Origin: PVC group bacterium
Lineage (GTDB): Bacteria; Verrucomicrobiota; Kiritimatiellia; SS1-B-03-39; PXDE01
NCBI GenBank assembly: GCA_003566475.1
Contig: PXDE01000579.1
Span: forward strand, 1-10,187
Length of the DNA stretch: 10,187 nt
Direction: 5' to 3'
Shown here: in pieces, positions 6,741-10,187 of the stretch
How the letters are laid out: every line of letters begins with the position of its first letter
Position numbering within the stretch: position 1 is the stretch's first letter
Translations under genes and position numbers: made by a program
Notes under the pieces: generated by a model
Told to the model about the DNA's origin: nothing
Databases searched by the model: none
The model's input: the letters and a program-made list of their open reading frames with translations, nothing else

Positions 6741-6745
6741 TCAGC
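6715..6745 (-). terminator. Candidate terminator of mcrC
   Basis: On the minus strand GCTGAGG (6745-6739), a 9-nt loop and CCTCAGC (6729-6723) form a perfect 7-bp stem, followed by CG and TATTTT (to 6715). The stem begins at the mcrC TGA (6743-6741). The T-tract is short and interrupted and the loop is long, so it is only a moderate intrinsic terminator. Confidence 0.45.
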
Positions 6746-8012
6746 GGGTCTGGGACGGCAGTCCCCTGAGATCCTCAAGCATGCGCACGACTCCTTGACC
6801 GGCCTCCAGATCCAGGCGGTTCGAGGGGCCAAAGAGGTTGAGGAAGCCCATCGAGCACCCATGCTGGTGACTGGCCAGCGGATCTCCCCCTGGGAGGAAC
6901 CGCCCGGAGACATGGGAGCTATCCGACAACTCAGGGTAGAGCAGCAAGCTGTGCGCAGCCCCCCACTGGAGGTTGTAGGCGTACATCTGCTTCAGGTCAG
7001 CGTCGTCGGGCTTCCGATCGCGTGGGATCTTCCACTTGGTATCAAGGATCACACGTGGAGCGTTGCACCTCCCGCGCGGTTCCGCCACGATGTCGGGCCG
7101 GATGAGCTTGGACAGGTGTTCGCCCTGCCAGAACGTCTGACCGGCTTGCCTTCGGAAGGTCCACGGACAGTCCGGTCCTTCCACCCGCCTCAGAAGCCGA
7201 TAAACATACTCCTCGAAGAGCAGGTTCATGTCGAAGAGAATGGCCAGGACATCCTCGCGCCCGCGCCGGACGTCGGGGCAGAAGCTCAGGATGATCAGGC
7301 GCGCGAGCTTGTAGGCATCCCGGTACCGCTCGGTGGCCCGGTCGAAGCGGATCCGATCCAGATGCTCCGGCCTCAGTACGGGGGCATCGATACCGTCCAG
7401 GTGGTCCACCAGCTCCTCCGCGTCGGCCCTCAGGTCCGGCCGGACTGCTGTCAGCCTCACGATGTGAAGCGCCCGCTTGATGGCGTGGTGGAGAGGGTGG
7501 TTGAGGTCGAACACCTGGTGCTCGGTGAAGAACCGCTCCCGATGGACAAGGTTCCTTTGCAGATCCGAGTGGAAGAGCAGCCTGCCCCGCAGGACCGGCT
7601 GGTTCTGCCGCCTGCGCCGGTACCGCCTCACCAGACCCTCCCGAAGCAACCCCCGCACCTCCTCCACATAGGATTCGAGATAGAGGTCCAGCAGGCTGCG
7701 GCGGCGCGTGGCCAGATCCGCCTGCGTGGATCGGCGCACCTTGAGCAGCCGACACTCGCGCAACATGTCGATGAGGGCATCGTGCCAGCGGTCCCGGTCA
7801 TCGCCGGAACTCCGGCCCGCCTTGGGAAGGATCTCCAGGGTCCGGTCACCCGCCTGGATCACCCCCACGTGCTCCCGGAATCGGATCGACTGTCGCCCAA
7901 CGTCGTAGAACTGGAAGCCGTGCTCCTCGTTCAGCCGGGCCAGCGCGTCGAACTGCCTCGACGTCAGCCCGTGCGGACCCACCTCGACCCGGCTGTACTC
8001 AAAGACCTTCAG
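6741..8012 (-). CDS. mcrC: McrC-type restriction endonuclease subunit
   Basis: McrC is the nuclease partner of the McrB motor in type IV, modification-dependent restriction. It stimulates McrB GTP hydrolysis and cuts the DNA. I start at a CTG (8012-8010, 423 residues) because the residues before the first GTG (7982) read KVFEYSRVEVGPHGLT, matching the conserved 'vFEYe' N-terminal strand of the family. GGAG lies 8 nt upstream (8024-8021), whereas the GTG has no good site. Numbered from the GTG: LARLNEEHGFQFYDV (14-28) and VGVIQAGDRTLEILPKA (39-55) form the N-terminal beta domain; NLVHRERFFTEHQVFDLNHPL (144-164) is typical of the linker helices; the PD-(D/E)xK core shows FEEYV (256-260), RPDI with Asp297, DTKWK with Asp314 and Lys316, then QMYAY (332-336). 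All catalytic positions look intact. The CTGA overlap couples translation to mcrB. Confidence 0.93.
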   Translation of the reverse strand: MKVFEYSRVEVGPHGLTSRQFDALARLNEEHGFQFYDVGRQSIRFREHVGVIQAGDRTLEILPKAGRSSGDDRDRWHDALIDMLRECRLLKVRRSTQADLATRRRSLLDLYLESYVEEVRGLLREGLVRRYRRRRQNQPVLRGRLLFHSDLQRNLVHRERFFTEHQVFDLNHPLHHAIKRALHIVRLTAVRPDLRADAEELVDHLDGIDAPVLRPEHLDRIRFDRATERYRDAYKLARLIILSFCPDVRRGREDVLAILFDMNLLFEEYVYRLLRRVEGPDCPWTFRRQAGQTFWQGEHLSKLIRPDIVAEPRGRCNAPRVILDTKWKIPRDRKPDDADLKQMYAYNLQWGAAHSLLLYPELSDSSHVSGRFLPGGDPLASHQHGCSMGFLNLFGPSNRLDLEAGQGVVRMLEDLRGLPSQTR

Positions 8013-10187
8013 GGCCTGGTCTCCGCGTAGATCGACTCGAACACCTCCGCCGTCCAGTCCTCTTGGGGCGTCAGGCAGTAGATTTCGCGAGCTTCGGCAT
8101 CCTGTTCCCCCCAGCCAGGATGCAAGCCCGCTCCGCCCGTCTGGACTTTCCCGACGAACTCTGGCCCGAGCACCATGCCGATCCGGCCATAGTCGTTGTA
8201 GAAGTACTCCTGGAGCAGCGGCACGATGTGGGCGGCGAAGGCCGTCCGCAGGTCATCCAGGCTCTTCACTTCCATCAGGTAGGAGTGACCGATCCGGTGG
8301 TCGCGGTCGAGAAGCCGCTCGATCCGGGCGTTGACCGCGTCCAGGAGCTTCCGGAGGTCCACGCCATCCACCGTGCCTTCCGGAACCACGGACGGGTTTG
8401 GCTCAAGCTCCTCGAACCGAAACCGTCGCCGCAGTGCCGTATCGAGGGCGATCACGCTGCGGTCGGCCGTGTTCATGGTCCCGATGACGTGCAGATTCGA
8501 CGGTACACCGAACGGGTCTCCGCTATAGGGTAGCCTGACCTTGACCTCGTTCTCCTGGCCCAGCCGCTTGTCCTCCTCCAGGAGGGTGATCAGTTCCCCG
8601 AAGATGCTGGCCACGTTTCCCCGGTTGATCTCGTCGATAAACAGGGCGTACCGGCGGCCCGGATCCCGTTCGGCCCGGGCGCACATCTCCCGGAACTTCC
8701 CCCGTTTCAGCTCGTAGCGGAGGCGGGGTTCTCCCGCCCCACCCAGGACCGGCCGGATCCCCTCCACGAAATCCTCGTAGCTGAAGGAGGGGTGGAAGGT
8801 GACAAACTCAAAGCGGCGCGCGTCCGCTCCAGTATCAGCATCCGTGAAGTGCGCTTTCGCCAGCTCATTCATCCGGAAGGTCTTCCCGGTGCCCGGCGGG
8901 CCGTAGAGGATCAGATTCAGGGGGACCGGTATCTCGGGAAGTTCCGCGGGAGTGTCCTCAGGCTCTGGAAGGCTGTCGATGCCGAGCAGGCGGCGCAGGC
9001 GCACCACATAGGCCGCCCAGGGGGTGACGTCGGTAAGCGTCTTCACCACGGTGGTCCCCCGGTCCTCCTCCCGCTCGTCGGTACTACGCCATTCCACCGC
9101 CCGGCGGTGAGGCATCTCCGGATCCGACTCGTCATACCGGTAGTCGCCAGTCACAAACCCCCAGCCCAGGAACGTCTGAAGGCCCTTCTTGGGAATCACG
9201 ATGTCGCCACGCGCCATCTCGTGGCGAAACTGCCAAAGAGCGTGGACGGTAATATACGGGTTGTCCGAGTCGCTTCCGGCCCCCACGACCGCCGCCCGCA
9301 CATCTTCCTTCGATTGGTATTGGCTGAGATCGCCGACTGCGGGCCACCCCAGCATGATTTCCGACTTCTCCTGACACTCCGGCCACCGCTCCCCTCCTCG
9401 TCCGGGGCTGTACAGCCAGACCCGCGGTCGGTCCTGCATGCCCTGGCCGGTGATGATAGCCAGGAGGGTCTCGAACTGGGCCTTTGTCGCAGGCAGGTTC
9501 GTGCCCTGCTGACCACCCTTGAAGTCCGTGAAATCCGCCTCCTCCAGGGCCTGCCTGGGAATCGGTTGGTCCTCGCAGGTGGCCTCAATCTTCAACGCCA
9601 CCCCCACGTAGGCCCCTTGCTCCGGCGGCTTCGACCAAAACGCGGTCTCCTCCGGGTTTTCCTCCATGGTGCCGGGGCGGGATACGACTCTGGCCAAACC
9701 GAAACATCCCCCCTCCTTCCCGGTGCCCCACAGGATCCCCCCGTCTCCCTCTCCAATGTGGTCCGCGTGCTGATTGACTGTCCAGCGATCAAGCACGCCG
9801 GACCGAAGGGATCCGGCAAGGTCATAGCGGCCCAGATTGGCTTGGAACACCCAATACTTGGGTTTGTCCTCCCCGGTGATTTCCGGGAACCCGGCCTCAC
9901 GGTTCCGGAAGAACCAGGATAGGCCCGCGGCAATCCATGTCCCATGGTCTTCTCCGAACAGCCGCCGGAAGCTAGGGGTCAAGGCGAGCTTCCTCGCGAA
10001 GAGCCCCGCCCCCAGAAGGGAATGGACGCTGCTGTTCCGGAAGGGAGTCTTCGATTCCCCGGCCACCCTCTTGTAGAACCGCTTCCAGCGCTGGGCGCGG
10101 AAATCCACCGCGTCCTCCGGGTAGACCGCCGAGGCAAGCACGCTCGCGAACAGGAGCACGGCGGGCGGATCCTCGGCCTTCTTGCCC
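8009..10187 (-). CDS. mcrB: McrB-type AAA+ GTPase with EVE and PUA-like reader domains, 5' partial
   Basis: The motor subunit of a type IV restriction system: it reads modified bases, forms a ring, hydrolyses GTP and translocates DNA for McrC. Numbering is from the GTG at 10159, but the frame stays open to the right edge (GKKAEDPPA precedes), so the true start probably lies outside. Residues 1-98 are helical and unassigned. Residues about 101-195 resemble an EVE domain (KYWVFQANLG, WTVNQHADHIGEGDGGILWG, then RVVSRPG). Residues about 245-390 form a second PUA/EVE-like domain (IMLGWPAVGDLSQYQSKEDV, ALWQFRHEMARGDIVIPKKG). The AAA+ motor follows: Walker A GPPGTGKT (420-427), Walker B ALFIDEINRGN (505-515), the McrB signature MNTADRS (562-568) and the arginine region LDTALRRRF (572-580). 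All motor motifs are intact. Which base modification it recognises cannot be told. Nucleotide preference for GTP is inferred from the family. Confidence 0.93.
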   Translation of the reverse strand, partial: GKKAEDPPAVLLFASVLASAVYPEDAVDFRAQRWKRFYKRVAGESKTPFRNSSVHSLLGAGLFARKLALTPSFRRLFGEDHGTWIAAGLSWFFRNREAGFPEITGEDKPKYWVFQANLGRYDLAGSLRSGVLDRWTVNQHADHIGEGDGGILWGTGKEGGCFGLARVVSRPGTMEENPEETAFWSKPPEQGAYVGVALKIEATCEDQPIPRQALEEADFTDFKGGQQGTNLPATKAQFETLLAIITGQGMQDRPRVWLYSPGRGGERWPECQEKSEIMLGWPAVGDLSQYQSKEDVRAAVVGAGSDSDNPYITVHALWQFRHEMARGDIVIPKKGLQTFLGWGFVTGDYRYDESDPEMPHRRAVEWRSTDEREEDRGTTVVKTLTDVTPWAAYVVRLRRLLGIDSLPEPEDTPAELPEIPVPLNLILYGPPGTGKTFRMNELAKAHFTDADTGADARRFEFVTFHPSFSYEDFVEGIRPVLGGAGEPRLRYELKRGKFREMCARAERDPGRRYALFIDEINRGNVASIFGELITLLEEDKRLGQENEVKVRLPYSGDPFGVPSNLHVIGTMNTADRSVIALDTALRRRFRFEELEPNPSVVPEGTVDGVDLRKLLDAVNARIERLLDRDHRIGHSYLMEVKSLDDLRTAFAAHIVPLLQEYFYNDYGRIGMVLGPEFVGKVQTGGAGLHPGWGEQDAEAREIYCLTPQEDWTAEVFESIYAETRP
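8021..8024 (-). promoter_or_regulatory. Ribosome binding site for a CTG start of mcrC
   Basis: GGAG on the minus strand inside the 3' end of mcrB, 8 nt before the CTG at 8012-8010. The TGA stop of mcrB (8011-8009) overlaps that CTG, forming CTGA, the same geometry as the common ATGA coupling overlap. Confidence 0.5.

Noticed and set aside
5986..6913. Minus-strand frames of 196 to 280 codons across the purU-mcrC gap.
   Set aside because: Their residues follow the repeat units (runs such as RNSSIVRRQSSIF) or shadow mcrC in another frame. They lack credible starts and overlap the repeat arrays.
6740..8030. Continuation of the 6594 plus-strand frame to a 478-codon protein.
   Set aside because: Beyond about 6740 it is exactly antisense to mcrC, whose protein motifs are unmistakable. 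Only the first part can be a gene.
8792..9922. A 376-codon plus-strand frame inside the mcrB region.
   Set aside because: It is antisense to the McrB motor and reader domains and has no recognisable motif.
1..10187. tRNA, rRNA, insertion sequence or integrase/transposase gene.
   Set aside because: I saw no cloverleaf with conserved arms, no ribosomal RNA signature and no transposase or recombinase motifs on either strand.
6741..10187. The idea that mcrBC here is a new defence system.
   Set aside because: All motor and nuclease motifs match canonical McrB and McrC, and fusion of EVE-type readers to McrB is already known. Only the details (double reader, CTG start) are noteworthy.

Overview
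The window is very GC-rich. Apart from one short plus-strand remnant, every gene I can support is on the minus strand, so transcription runs from right to left. The host cannot be named from this sequence. High G+C, long exported TPR/helical-repeat proteins in a row, and intergenic DNA made of short-period degenerate repeats and GC-rich hairpins would suit a PVC-type bacterium (Verrucomicrobiota, Kiritimatiellota or Planctomycetota). That is impression only, and a GC-rich deltaproteobacterium would fit too.

Right part (10187 to 6741, read leftward): a type IV, modification-dependent restriction system of the McrBC family. The McrB-like protein enters from beyond the right edge. It has an EVE-like domain and a second PUA/EVE-like domain before a complete McrB AAA+ motor. 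The McrC partner carries the PD-(D/E)xK nuclease. The mcrC reading frame almost certainly begins at a CTG that overlaps the mcrB stop (CTGA). This block looks less GC-rich than the genes on the left, which suggests horizontal acquisition.

Middle (6740 to 6017): about 720 bases without a complete gene. A terminator-like hairpin starts at the mcrC stop. Facing mcrC is the 5' end of a plus-strand gene (from 6594) with its own ribosome binding site; it looks truncated where the mcrBC block begins. Further left are a GC-rich hairpin cluster, a 9-nt tandem repeat and a striking 7-nt-phased degenerate repeat array.

Left part (6016 to 1): purU, encoding formyltetrahydrofolate deformylase. A likely promoter follows, then three consecutive genes for exported proteins: a 575-residue helical-repeat protein, a 737-residue TPR protein with two related beta-sandwich modules in its centre, and a third helical protein cut by the left edge. 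The first two overlap by 14 bases, and the third starts 59 bases after the second. They look like one operon for an envelope or periplasmic assembly of unknown role.

The restriction module matches a known family architecture rather than a new system. The parts least explained by known families are the three-gene exported repeat-protein operon, the 7-nt-phased array, and the truncated gene at the mcrC junction.
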